A DNA stretch of 64,000 nt from Artocarpus heterophyllus (Eukaryota > Streptophyta > Magnoliopsida > Rosales > Moraceae). Below the pieces are notes generated by a model. That model searched no databases. It saw nothing but the letters and a program-made list of their open reading frames with translations, and was not told the origin of the DNA. Shown in pieces: positions 13,063 to 22,230 of this stretch. The translations under genes were made by a program, and so were the position numbers. The DNA lies in NCBI GenBank assembly GCA_025403435.1, contig CM046348.1, forward strand, positions 22,441,899 to 22,505,898, written 5' to 3'. Each line of letters starts with the position of its first letter. Position 1 is the stretch's first letter.

Positions 13063-13376
13063 TGCAAATAAAGCCTTTGAATGGTAATACCAAATGGGCT
13101 TTGATGGGAGACGGCAAGCAGCAAAGGAGAAGTGTGAGGATGGGTCTGAGTGAGAGAACTGCACAGGCAATAGCGACGGTGAACAGATTGGTGGCACTTA
13201 TCTTCGGAACGAGTCGCTGAGCAGAGTATATCGGCACTGAACAAGGTTTGTTCTTAAAACAGGGGGCCTTGAATTGATTTCCAAAAAATATATATATATA
13301 TATTATTTCAGAAAAATTACAAAACCTTTCTGGTTTGAGATTCTGGGTAATATTCAAGACTATTTGAGAGAACCGG

Positions 13377-13394
13377 AGATTGGCTCTGAAACCA
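13377..13394 (-). other. primer binding site of the XTH-inserted copia element
   Basis: On the minus strand the 5' LTR is followed directly by TGGTTTCAGAGCCA, which matches the initiator-Met tRNA 3' end (TGGTATCAGAGC) used by most plant copia elements, with one mismatch visible. Confidence 0.8.
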
Positions 13395-13638
13395 TGATAA
13401 AATAGATGACAAACAATTAAGTTTTTCTTTTTTTTTTTTCTTTTCTATATATTTCTTCTGAATCATCTGTACAAGTTATATATAGAGTGTTTATATAACA
13501 TATTCCCCTAAAATCGGGTTATACAAATCAGATTCCTCAATTACAGCCTCACAATCTCCTGTAGTTAAGTGTAATCTCCTAAGTTAGGCAAGTATGACTA
13601 ACAAGAATTTGTACAGCTCATGACCATGTGTTTCAACA
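13395..13638 (-). repeat. 5' LTR of the XTH-inserted copia element
   Basis: 244 bp. The differences from the left LTR are a longer poly-T run and about five substitutions, all C/T or G/A transitions, clustered around 13490-13505 with one at about 13608. Confidence 0.95.
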
Positions 13639-14180
13639 TTCCATTGTTTGGAACAAGCGACGCATTATGTAAGGAAAAATATTGCAAAATGTATTCATTA
13701 ATTTTCATTAATATAACTCAATACCATTAGATTAACTAACAATTTATGATTCAATATTTGAGCAGATTTTTGGTGGACAACATTCCAATCAGGGTGTTCA
13801 ACAACTTGGAATCATCAGCTGGCGTCCCATTTCCCAGGAGCCAACCAATGAGGATTTACTCAAGCTTGTGGAATGCTGATGACTGGGCAACAAGAGGTGG
13901 GCTTGTCAAGACTGATTGGACAAAAGCTCCTTTCACTGCCTCTTACAGGAACTTCAAGGCCAATGCTTGTGTTTGGTCAGCGGGAAAATCAAGCTGCGAC
14001 TCAAAGAGTACTTCCGCCACTCTTGAGGATGCCACGTGGCAGGATCAGGGGCTTGATGCTGCCGGTCGGAACAGACTCCGGTGGGTGCAACAGAAGTACA
14101 TGGTTTATAACTACTGCACTGACTTCAAACGCTTCCCTCAAGGCCTCCCTCCTGAATGCAAGCGATCTAGATTCTTCTAA

Positions 14181-14976
14181 ACGTATTCAAAATTCATTAT
14201 GCGTATAATTTGACATTCAATTTGTTTATATTTGATTTGTATATTGTGTGAGATACTGTTACCACATATATCAAATTCTTTAATTCGTTTTGTAAACATT
14301 AATAAGTGCAAGTGTTCAAAAGGTTTTGCTTCTTTCTCTATTATTTTGTCATTCCCCCCGAATTAGCTTATTTCTGATTTGCGCTTATCAAATATCTCAG
14401 ACGTCGGATTATAAATAAATTGTTCGCAAGAGTTGGTTACTGCTTAATTCTTGTCAAGAATACAACCATGACAAAGGATGAAGCTTTGTGTTTAGTTAAA
14501 ATTCCTTTTTGCCTTTTACCATGCAGTTGTCTAAAGTATCCATGATGCTTGTAGAATCACTCAAAAAAACCCTCACTAGTCAATACTAAATAAGATCATT
14601 TCTAGTGTTGATTAATAATAATTAGTTTTTGTTTTTTTGTGAGCAATTAAAAACATAACAATAGGAATAAGTGGTTGTAAGCATAGCCCAACACTAAATC
14701 ACATCTGACTACATCTAAAGATAAAAGGTTGAAATCTCCTGCCGCTAACTTAAGGAAAAAAACAGCAAAACAACAAAACAAAAGATGCTTTGATCTAGCT
14801 CCCTTTCGGTGATGATTTCCCAGCATGTACCCCTCTGTTGATGTTACTTCCTTTTGGGTGCGGATTCTCAAATTTAAAAATAAAAAACAAAAAAAATTCT
14901 CAAATTCTCACATGATTATTTTTTTCTCTTAATTTCCAAAATAAAACTCCCCTGTTGTTTCTATATTTCTTCTATT
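14181..14976. other. XTH 3' flank, unit A; no gene
   Basis: AT-rich DNA almost identical to 35866-36659 in unit B. It would hold the XTH 3' untranslated region. No ORF or repeat structure was recognised. Confidence 0.6.
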
Positions 14977-15260
14977 CGCTACAAAAAGTAGACTTTTAGT
15001 CACAACAATGTTTAGCAAAATTTTTAGTTATAAAAAAATGTTATGACTAGTGTGTATCTAGTCAAAGCTTATAGTTCAATTTTTATTGTTTTCAAAACTT
15101 TTAGCTATATTGTTTTTAGTAATACATATTCTGTTGACTAAAAACTCCATGGCTAAAAGTTTTAGTCACAACAAAAATTGAACTAAAGTTGTGATTAAAT
15201 GCACATTAATCACAATACAATGTTGTGATTAAAGTTTTGCCAAAAACTGTTATGATTCTT
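14977..15260. repeat. CACTA-like subterminal repeat fragment, unit A
   Basis: The sequence starts CGCTACAAAAAGTAGAC, close to the CACTACAAGAAAA ends of plant CACTA elements. It then carries many short inverted and direct motifs of the type TTAGTCACAAC and GTTGTGATTAA on both strands. There is no transposase ORF. The assignment rests on terminus style and subterminal repeats only. Confidence 0.4.
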
Positions 15261-15391
15261 ACCTTTTAAAGAGCCTTAATTTCTAGAAATTATCTAAATT
15301 GTCTTAAAAAAAATTGTCTAATTAATCACTTACTGTTGTGGTTAATCTCAAAGGCCCATGGCCCAAAGGCGAGATTAACGATAGAAACAAA

Positions 15392-16769
15392 AAGCCTAAG
15401 TCCATTGGAATAAATCAGTTAGAAGAAAGCTCTCCCTGATGTCTGAGATAAACCTAAGGAGTGACACGTTTTGATTAGGGGTGAACAGCGGGCGGTTTGA
15501 CGGTTTTTGGGCAGGTGCGGTGTTGTTTTTTTAGATGGCGGGTTGGCGATTAACCAACCCACAAACCGCCCACCACATGGTGGGTGGTTTCGGTTTGGTT
15601 TTGGGTGGTTGCAGGCGGGTTAAGGCGGTTTAGACCTATGCTATTGCCCAATGTAATTTTTTGGACCTTGTTTTTTAAGTGAAGAAAATTTGTAGAAAAT
15701 ATAATATGATAATACATAAAGCATTCCCAACAACAAGCAAGTTTGATGCCTAAAGACAGTGACTATATTCAAAACTACAAATTAAGAAACATAATCATTT
15801 ACTGCAACAAGAAACATCAACTACAGATGAAGTGATGAATAAAGTCAAGAGTCCATAAAGATTAAAGCCTATTCACTGGGTTCGAAAATAATAAAATGCT
15901 ACAAATGAAATGATGAACAAAGTCAATTGTTCTTTTTCTTTTTAGGGCCTTTCTCTACTAACTTACTTGATTTGAATTTTGATCACTTCACAAAATAATA
16001 GGAGAATTTCCAGTTTCCAATATGTCAAGAGGCAGTCGAGCCCTTGCTTGGAGTGTTGGATTGTTTAATCATCTCTAAAATAAGAACAAAATCAAATAAA
16101 TGATAAGTTTTTTTTTTTAAATATATAGGTGGACGGGTTCGGGTTGAACCCACCCTCAAAAACTTAAAACCAAACCCGCCCACCTAAATATTGAACCCGC
16201 CCACCAGTGGGTTGCTAATGTAAACCCGCTTTTTTTGAGATGAGCGGGCGCGGGCGCAGGTGCAGGCGCAGGCGCGGGCGGTTAGCGGGTGCGAGGTGGT
16301 TTTTGTACAGCCCTAGTTGAGATAACAAGGTGACTAGGTTCATTGAATGTTACCAAACGATTTTGAATGGGTAAGTCAACTGAATTGCCTTAGAATTAGA
16401 AATAATATATCATGCTAGATTCGAGGAGTGGTCAACTTCAAGATAACAGGAAACCGATTGAGATATTGGTACAAAAGGGATATTCTTCAATTAATTTGAT
16501 TTTATCTTTCCATAATTAAATTGTATCGTTTCTACAACTATAAATGGAAGTGAGAACCTCAAAAAAGGGACTTTAGTCTCTCGTGCATGTATTCTATGCA
16601 AATAATGAAATTCTCTCTCAAAGTGGGCGTAGCTCTCAACAAGTAAACAATTATAATTTCTGATATTTTGTTCATTTTCTACAATTTATTTCATTACTTT
16701 GTGAGTGTTGCACTCGTTGTGAGGCATATTTGAGGGTTTTATTATAGGCGAATTTATACTGTCAACACC
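15392..16769 (+). repeat. 530-bp tandem repeat, copy 1, split by a hAT-like element (unit A)
   Basis: Without the 840-bp insertion this copy is about 530 bp and matches copy 2 at 16770-17298. Each copy begins AAGCCYAAGTC, holds a TATA-like CTATAAAT box, then AATAATGAAATTCTCTCT and TTGTGAGTGTTGCACTCGTTG, and ends TCAACAC. The layout resembles an LTR (promoter, leader), but no internal region separates the two copies. A third, short fragment lies near 17578-17640. Confidence 0.65.
15476..16315. mobile_element. non-autonomous hAT-like element, unit A
   Basis: The ends are TAGGGGTGAACA and TGTACAGCCCTA, imperfect inverted repeats of the hAT type. They are flanked by GTTTTGAT (15468-15475) and GTTGAGAT (16316-16323), a plausible 8-bp target duplication with two changes. 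The interior has subterminal GCGGGCGG, CCGCCCACC and CCCGCCCACC repeats, with a GC-rich run at 16240-16290. The 530-bp repeat resumes exactly across it. No transposase ORF was found. Confidence 0.75.
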
Positions 16770-17298
16770 AAGCCCAAGTCTAGTGGAATAAATCCATTAG
16801 AAGAAAGCTCTCCATGATGTTGAGATAAACCTAATGAGTGATATGTCAAGATAACAAGGTAACTAGGTTCATTGAATGTTACCCGACAATTTTGAATGAG
16901 AAAGTCAACTAAATATCCTAAGAATCAGAAACAGCATATCATGCCAGATCCAAGGAGAGGACAACTACGAGATAATAGGAAACCGATTGACATATTGGTG
17001 GAAAAAGGATATTCTTGAATTAATTTGATTTTATCTTTCCATAATTAGATTGTATTGTTTCCATAGCTATAAATAGAGGTGAGAACTTCAAAAAAGAGAC
17101 TCTAGTCGCTTGTGCATGTATTTTGTGAAAAATAATGAAATTCTCTCTGAAAGTGGACTTAGCGCTCAATGAGTGAACAACTATAATTTCTAGTATTTTG
17201 CACATTTTCTACAATTTATTTCATTACTTTGTGAGTGTTGCACTCGTTGTGAGGTATAATTGAGGGTTTTATTGTTGATGAATTTCTACCATCAACAC
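16770..17298 (+). repeat. 530-bp tandem repeat, copy 2 (unit A)
   Basis: An uninterrupted 529-bp copy of the repeat described at 15392, with GCTATAAATAGAGG at about 17066. Confidence 0.65.
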
Positions 17299-18045
17299 TA
17301 GATAAACAGTTTTATAGTTCATTATTTTCTTTAAAAAAATACAAAAAGTCAAACCCACAACCCCTCACATGTTATTAGGCCATAGTGTTTTGAGCATAAT
17401 TCTATCTTTTCTTTGTTATAAATTGGATTAATTTTGTAAAGGTTCCCTCAACTTTGTAATCAAGTTTAAAAGTTTATATATTAATAAAATGATGATATGA
17501 CACTAATTATAATTTTATAAATGCCCCCAAACTATTGATTTTAAGTCACATTATCCCTTGAATTATTCAATGACCATTTAAATTGTATTGTTTCTACAGC
17601 TATATATAGAGGTGAGAACCTCAAAAAAGCAACATAATTTGCCTCCAGTTTTGAAAACCCATCTCAAACTAATTAGTAACATTTCAGCTCTTAAGAATTA
17701 TATTAAATAATGCATAAAATAACCTAGTCACAATAGAAGCTCATATATATAGGCTTCTAAAACCTCAAACTCTACACGAAAACATTTGGCTAGATTGACT
17801 GGAAATGGCAAGTCAACTAGAGTTGATGATTGACTAGAGACTAACAAGGCCCATATAAAATAAATCAAGAAAAGAATATTCTAAGATCCCACAAAGACTA
17901 AAACAACCAAAGCTACAAATGAAAGAAGTAATCACATCAATCTTAAAGAAGAAACAACCTCAAGACAAATAAAAAAACATGGAAATGAAAACATAAACTA
18001 GAGCCAAATAAGGAAGTTGTCCATGCTTTAGTTAACTCATAATTA
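17299..18045. other. non-coding interval, unit A
   Basis: It holds a fragment of the 530-bp repeat (about 17578-17640) and AT-rich DNA. No gene was recognised. Unit B counterpart: 38982-39723. Confidence 0.5.
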
Positions 18046-19124
18046 TGTAACACCCGTATTACAAATTAACTCCAAAATCAGGCAATGGGGAGGCCAAATA
18101 TGACCTCTATAAATATGGGACTAATCCCACGAAATGTATGCCGTTGTCCCAGCATATTCTTTCTTTTTCTTTCTACTTTCTCTCTATACTTTCTCTCTCT
18201 AAATCCCCTCCTTTCTCCCTCTCACTCTCTAGCACCTTGAATCTTGTACAATTTGCTCATATTGTAAAACCCTAAGACATTATAGTAGATGTAGCCTCTA
18301 TCTGGAGAGGAACCACTATAAATACATGTGTTTCTTTTATTATGCTTTTGCCATGTTTTCTTTATAGGTTGACTCGAGGCTAACTAACTAGCTCTCACCT
18401 GATCGATTCCCAAGGACAGCCATTGGCCCTTAAACAAATCTACTTGTAAATTCACGCTCTATAATTTGGCGCCCACTGTGGGGCCTATGGCTAAAATTAT
18501 GGGTATCAATGGCATGATGGCGATTGGCGCTACAAGTAGAACAATGGCAACACCTCTACAGCAAACGAGGAGATGATTCCAGGAGCTTAATTTTCTCAAA
18601 CGACCAATGACTGTGTGATGACTGATATCCTTCAATAGAAGGAGGCAAGTAGCAAGCAAATTACATAGAAAATAGCCAAAAACGAAGAGCTTTGTAGGCG
18701 ATTAGACAGCCACTTTGCGTAACTCACATCCACGATGACAGGACTATGCAAAGTGGCTCTTCTCAAACCCCATATATCCTGATCCATCAAATGCGGCCTT
18801 CCATAGACTATGCAGCCCATAACAACTAGCCAGAACGCCACCACGATGACGAAGCTGTTGATCTTAAAAAAGCTATTGTTAGTGAGGTGAAAAATACGGA
18901 AAGGCGAATGTTGCAAGCTTTGGGACATCTAGTGTCATATGAGGAATAATTGCAAGAAACGGAGCAATCTCCTTTCGTTTAGGCGGTGGTGGACATAGAT
19001 ATTCTGCCAAAATTTCATACTCCTACTCTCCTAAAATTGATGGCACGACTCCTCTGCATGAACCTGTGGCCCACTTTCAACAGTTAATGTTTGGGACTAA
19101 ACTCTTAAAGGAATCACAGGATGG
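18046..19124 (+). mobile_element. Ty3/gypsy element fragment: 5' LTR, PBS and start of gag (unit A)
   Basis: The LTR is 18046-18454, starting TGTAACACCCG and ending TTCA. TTTGGCGCCCACTGTGGGGC (about 18464-18484) has the GGCGCC form that follows many plant gypsy LTRs. A decayed gag follows from the ATG at 18487. Its best-kept part, about 19030-19124, reads like a gypsy gag (IDGTTPLHEPVAHFQQLM). The fragment ends where the older LTR begins at 19130, and no continuation was found on its far side. Confidence 0.65.
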
Positions 19125-19129
19125 CAAAG

Positions 19130-22072
19130 TGTAACAACTAGATTTTAATTAAGTGCAATTAATATGTAAGATGGTGTATTAGTGTGCCTTAATGCAATTT
19201 AAACTTAATTTATTTAATTGTGGTGTTTTTCAATTTATTTCATCTTTTATTATTTTAATTGTTATTTTGAATTTTGGAACAAAATAATTTGTCAAAACTC
19301 CAAGCAAGTCCCTTTTGCTGAAAACTTGAATTGTTTGGAATCTACTCATAAAAACAAGAGCAGCCCATGGTTTTCTCCAAACCGGTTGCCATTTTCTCTA
19401 TTTATTTCACTCTTCCTCTCCTCATTCTCTCATTCTCTCACAGACTCTCTCTTTCTATCTCTTTTTCTTGTTTCTCTCTTCTCTCTCCCTCCCATTTTGA
19501 TTCAAAAAATTTTGGAGCTCATGCCTTAAATGTCAACTAGATTGGAAGCTTAGAGACTCGATGGAGCATCCACAAACTTGATTTCAAACTCGGATTTGAG
19601 GTTACTTTAAATTTTCTTCAAATTTCAAAATTTTAACTTTTCTTGGAATATTGAAATCTGAGTTTGTTTTAGCATAGAAAACCTTTCTATCTAAGTTGTA
19701 TAACCCAAATCATCTAGAATCTAAGCTTGATTTGATGAAAAATGTATTGAACCAAGCTTTTAACTTTTTCTTCATTTTTGGAATTCTTTAAAAATTTTTA
19801 AGAAAATCTTTTTAAAAGTATTTAAAAGTGTTTTAGCATGTTTATCTATCATTTATGAACATTTGTATGCTCCAGGAACTGAGAAAAAAGGTTGAAAATG
19901 AGATTTCGAGCTCGGGGAGGCCAAGACTCGAAGTTTGGAAATTCCAAATTTTCCTAGTTCGACAGGCCGATCAGATTGGCAGGCAGGACTCATGAGTTTG
20001 GCATGCCGGAGGACAGTTTGGCAGGCAGGTCCTATACGACCAGCAGGTCGAACTACGGAGTTTGGCAGGCCGGACCAAGGAATCCTACAGAACAACTGGG
20101 CTTTACAAAAATTTGTTGTTTCTCACTAGTTTCTACTATTTAAAACCTAAACATAGATTTTAACCTAATGGCATGATTTTGCAAACTAGAATTGCACACT
20201 AAGACACTATAAGATAGCAATGTAGAGTAGTATACTCTAAGATAGATATTAACAAATCTAGCTTATATTTAAGGTTGTTCATGGTTTCGTAGAGTTAACG
20301 TATAGCGGATCGGGACTACAGTGTCAAACATTGGTGCTGGATATCGAGGTAAGACTTCTATCCCCTTCTTTGGTAGCTAGGTTTTTATATGATTTTGGCC
20401 TAAAAATGAATTTTTTTCAAAATGTGTCAATGAATTATTAAAAAAAAGGGGTTTCATCAGTTGTTTTCATAAACTGTTGAATGATGTGATACTTATAGTG
20501 AACAGTATAATGAATGCAATAGAACTCACTTAGTAAGATGAGATTTGAATAATAAATTATACATTAGTGCATGAAGCCATACTCAGAGATCAGGTCGTGT
20601 AGCGTATGACATTAGGGGTAGCTCCTAAAACCTTGCTTGGCCACTACAGTGGTGATATTTATGGTTTGCCTAAGAAAATATTATGAGATCATTTCTGGAC
20701 AAACGATGAGTTGTTTTTGGTAAGAACGATGTAATTGAATTTATTTATTTAATTTTGTTTTCTAAATATTCTCCTGAATCATAAATTTTATATTCAAATT
20801 AAAAGATTTTTCGAACTTAGTCCTACTGAGCCTTTCGCTCACATTTTATTTGTTTTTAAACCTTTTCCCCTAGGTGGAATACAGCTTGGGACCAATTAGG
20901 AGGCTACTAATCAGACTCATGAGCAGTAGAAGATTTTGAGTAGGTTATTTGTGTCATTTAATCGAGGCACATAATGATACGAACCACGCCAAGAACGGAC
21001 GCGACCCTAACCGAAGTTGGTTTCCAAGATCAACTTTCTAACCGGTTTTGGATGGAACCGCGACCCGATGCCCAACAAGAAGCACGAACCTTGGTATGTG
21101 CGGACGCCACAATCAGCTATGGAGGGACTGATTGATAAGTCTTGGTAAGTGAGGACGCCACAATCAGCTATGGATGGACTGATTGATAAGTCGATGAACG
21201 CCACAGAAATTTCCGATAAGTTCGAATAGTTCGTTTAGGAACTAAAGAGAATTAAACCTCAAAATTATATGTTATTACTCGTCTCCCATTGATTGAAATT
21301 CGTTACAATTATATAGGGGTTCCTATGCGAATTTTCAGCCCCTAATTCCCATGGAAATTTCGGGAAACTCATTTAACAAAAGTCAAATCTAGACTAAATA
21401 AGGAAAGTTCCCTTAATGGCTTAAAAGCCTTACAATAATAGAAATACCAGAAACGGAAAAAAGGAAACTAGACATTAAAAGGTCAAAACTGATTCTTCTC
21501 GCCATGTGTCGCCTCAAAATGGGAAAGTAACTGAAATGGAAATTACTCAATCCCTTCTATAGCTTGAATCACGCATTTATTGGTCTGGTTGTCGCATGCA
21601 ATTCCCTCAATGGGCCTCCATGCAATAGCTTGAGCCCAAGTTGCTTGAATCAGCCCAATAAGTGTTTCTTTAAACTTCTTCGCACGAGCTCTCGTAACCG
21701 GACCAATGGGAACTTGAATTGGATCTGAATATGTCTCCCACGTGCTCTTGCTTGTGCTAACAATGTTCTCATCACATAATATTTTAATTTCCTCTTACTT
21801 ACAATGGACTGTGGTTGTAATTTTAATTATTGTCGATACTATGTGTGTGCACAAGTTGTGGGTCCGATGAGGCCCAACTCGTATTCCTCTCTCTTTATTA
21901 TTTTATTTTATCTTATCTTATCTGTTTATTTATTTTGACAAATACATTTAAAAATTTAAAACCCATTACGTTTTCCTGATTACTTAAATCTTTAATGGTG
22001 ATTTTTAATTAAATTTGATTTAATTAACCTAATTAATTTGTCACGTCACTTTACGGTTTTTAAGGCGTGATA
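19130..22072 (+). repeat. older solo LTR (gypsy/chromovirus-like), with a nested 800-bp solo LTR
   Basis: It starts TGTAACAAC after CAAAG (19125-19129) and ends GTGATA before GAAAG (22073-22077). The other copies of the right end read CAAAG (5326, 32244), so a CAAAG target duplication is likely. Without the nested element it is about 2.13 kb. A CT-rich leader at 19385-19500 and a GGCAGGCCG-rich block at 19950-20095 lie inside. No coding region was found. The LTR type is inferred from the TGTAAC start and general layout. Confidence 0.6.
20975..21774. mobile_element. 800-bp solo LTR nested in the older LTR
   Basis: It starts TGATACGAACC, ends TTCTCATCA, and is flanked by the perfect 5-bp duplication CATAA (20970-20974 and 21775-21779). 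It contains two tandem copies of a 51-bp unit at about 21090-21192 (GACGCCACAATCAGCTATGG core). No coding region, so it is read as a solo LTR of a family not represented elsewhere in the window. Confidence 0.8.
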
Positions 22073-22077
22073 GAAAG

Positions 22078-22230
22078 GCTTTTCTACATACTTGATTTTT
22101 TTGGTGTTTATGCATTTTTTTTTTACAAACTTAACTTTGGCTATATGGTGAATTAGGTAATGGTCATATCATCTACAATTTTTTTGATGGATAATATATT
22201 AATGAGTTGTTTTTGGTAAGAATGATTTAA
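22078..22230. other. duplication junction: XTH upstream flank joined to an older-LTR fragment
   Basis: 22078-22200 matches the XTH upstream flank at 5331-5455. At 22200/22201 it switches to about 30 bases (AATGAGTTGTTTTTGGTAAG...) that match the older LTR at 20705-20734. At 22231 it switches again, to copia LTR sequence. The first switch marks where one tandem unit ends and the next begins. Confidence 0.7.

Larger units (their letters stand above)
8351..13638 (-). mobile_element. Ty1/copia element (Ale/Retrofit-like) inserted in XTH exon 2
   Basis: This is a complete 5.29-kb element on the minus strand with short LTRs (8351-8592 and 13395-13638), both TG...CA. It is flanked by the 5-bp duplication TTCCA (8346-8350 and 13639-13643). 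The primer binding site lies next to the right LTR, and the polypurine tract (plus-strand CTCCCCCTCAAG) next to the left LTR. The two LTRs differ at only about five base positions plus a poly-T length change, so the insertion is young. It is absent from unit B, so it came after the duplication. The RNase H text (YTDADWAG, RRSTSGY) and the short LTRs suggest the Ale/Retrofit lineage. Confidence 0.95.
7815..14180 (+). pseudogene. XTH (GH16 xyloglucan endotransglucosylase/hydrolase), disrupted copy of unit A
   Basis: XTH enzymes cut and rejoin xyloglucan in the cell wall. This copy has exon 1 at 7815-8072 (signal peptide, then [17 protein letters not shown]), exon 2 from 8182 with the catalytic motif [11 protein letters not shown] and the adjoining N-glycosylation site NLS, and exon 3 at 13766-14180. 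Exon 2 is cut at 8350 by a copia element and resumes after the target duplication at 13644-13668. Exon 1 also lacks 15 nt relative to unit B, which removes five residues of the conserved DKxSGSGF loop. Splice sites are otherwise kept (GT at 8073 and 13669; AG at 8180-8181 and 13764-13765). Its nearest family group is probably the XTH22-26 type, judged from the C-terminal [16 protein letters not shown]. Read-through into the insertion meets an immediate stop (TGA at 8351 or a nearby stop by frame), so no active enzyme is expected. Confidence 0.92.

Noticed and set aside
13036..13305. AT microsatellites as an origin or matrix attachment site
   Set aside because: Simple repeats alone do not support such a call.
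12933..13357. Minus-strand ORFs of 84-115 codons to the right of the copia gag start
   Set aside because: They read through AT microsatellites and T-runs in the copia leader, giving IYIYIY and KKK runs.
18459..18928. Minus-strand ORFs over the gypsy gag
   Set aside because: Shadows of the plus-strand gypsy fragment, which has a primer-site-like motif and gag text.
19218..19529. 103-codon plus-strand ORF
   Set aside because: It lies inside the older LTR and translates a CT-rich leader into Phe/Leu/Ser runs. No domain.
19935..20129. 64-codon plus and 80-codon minus ORFs in the GGCAGGCCG block
   Set aside because: They are translations of a repeated GC-rich phrase inside an LTR.
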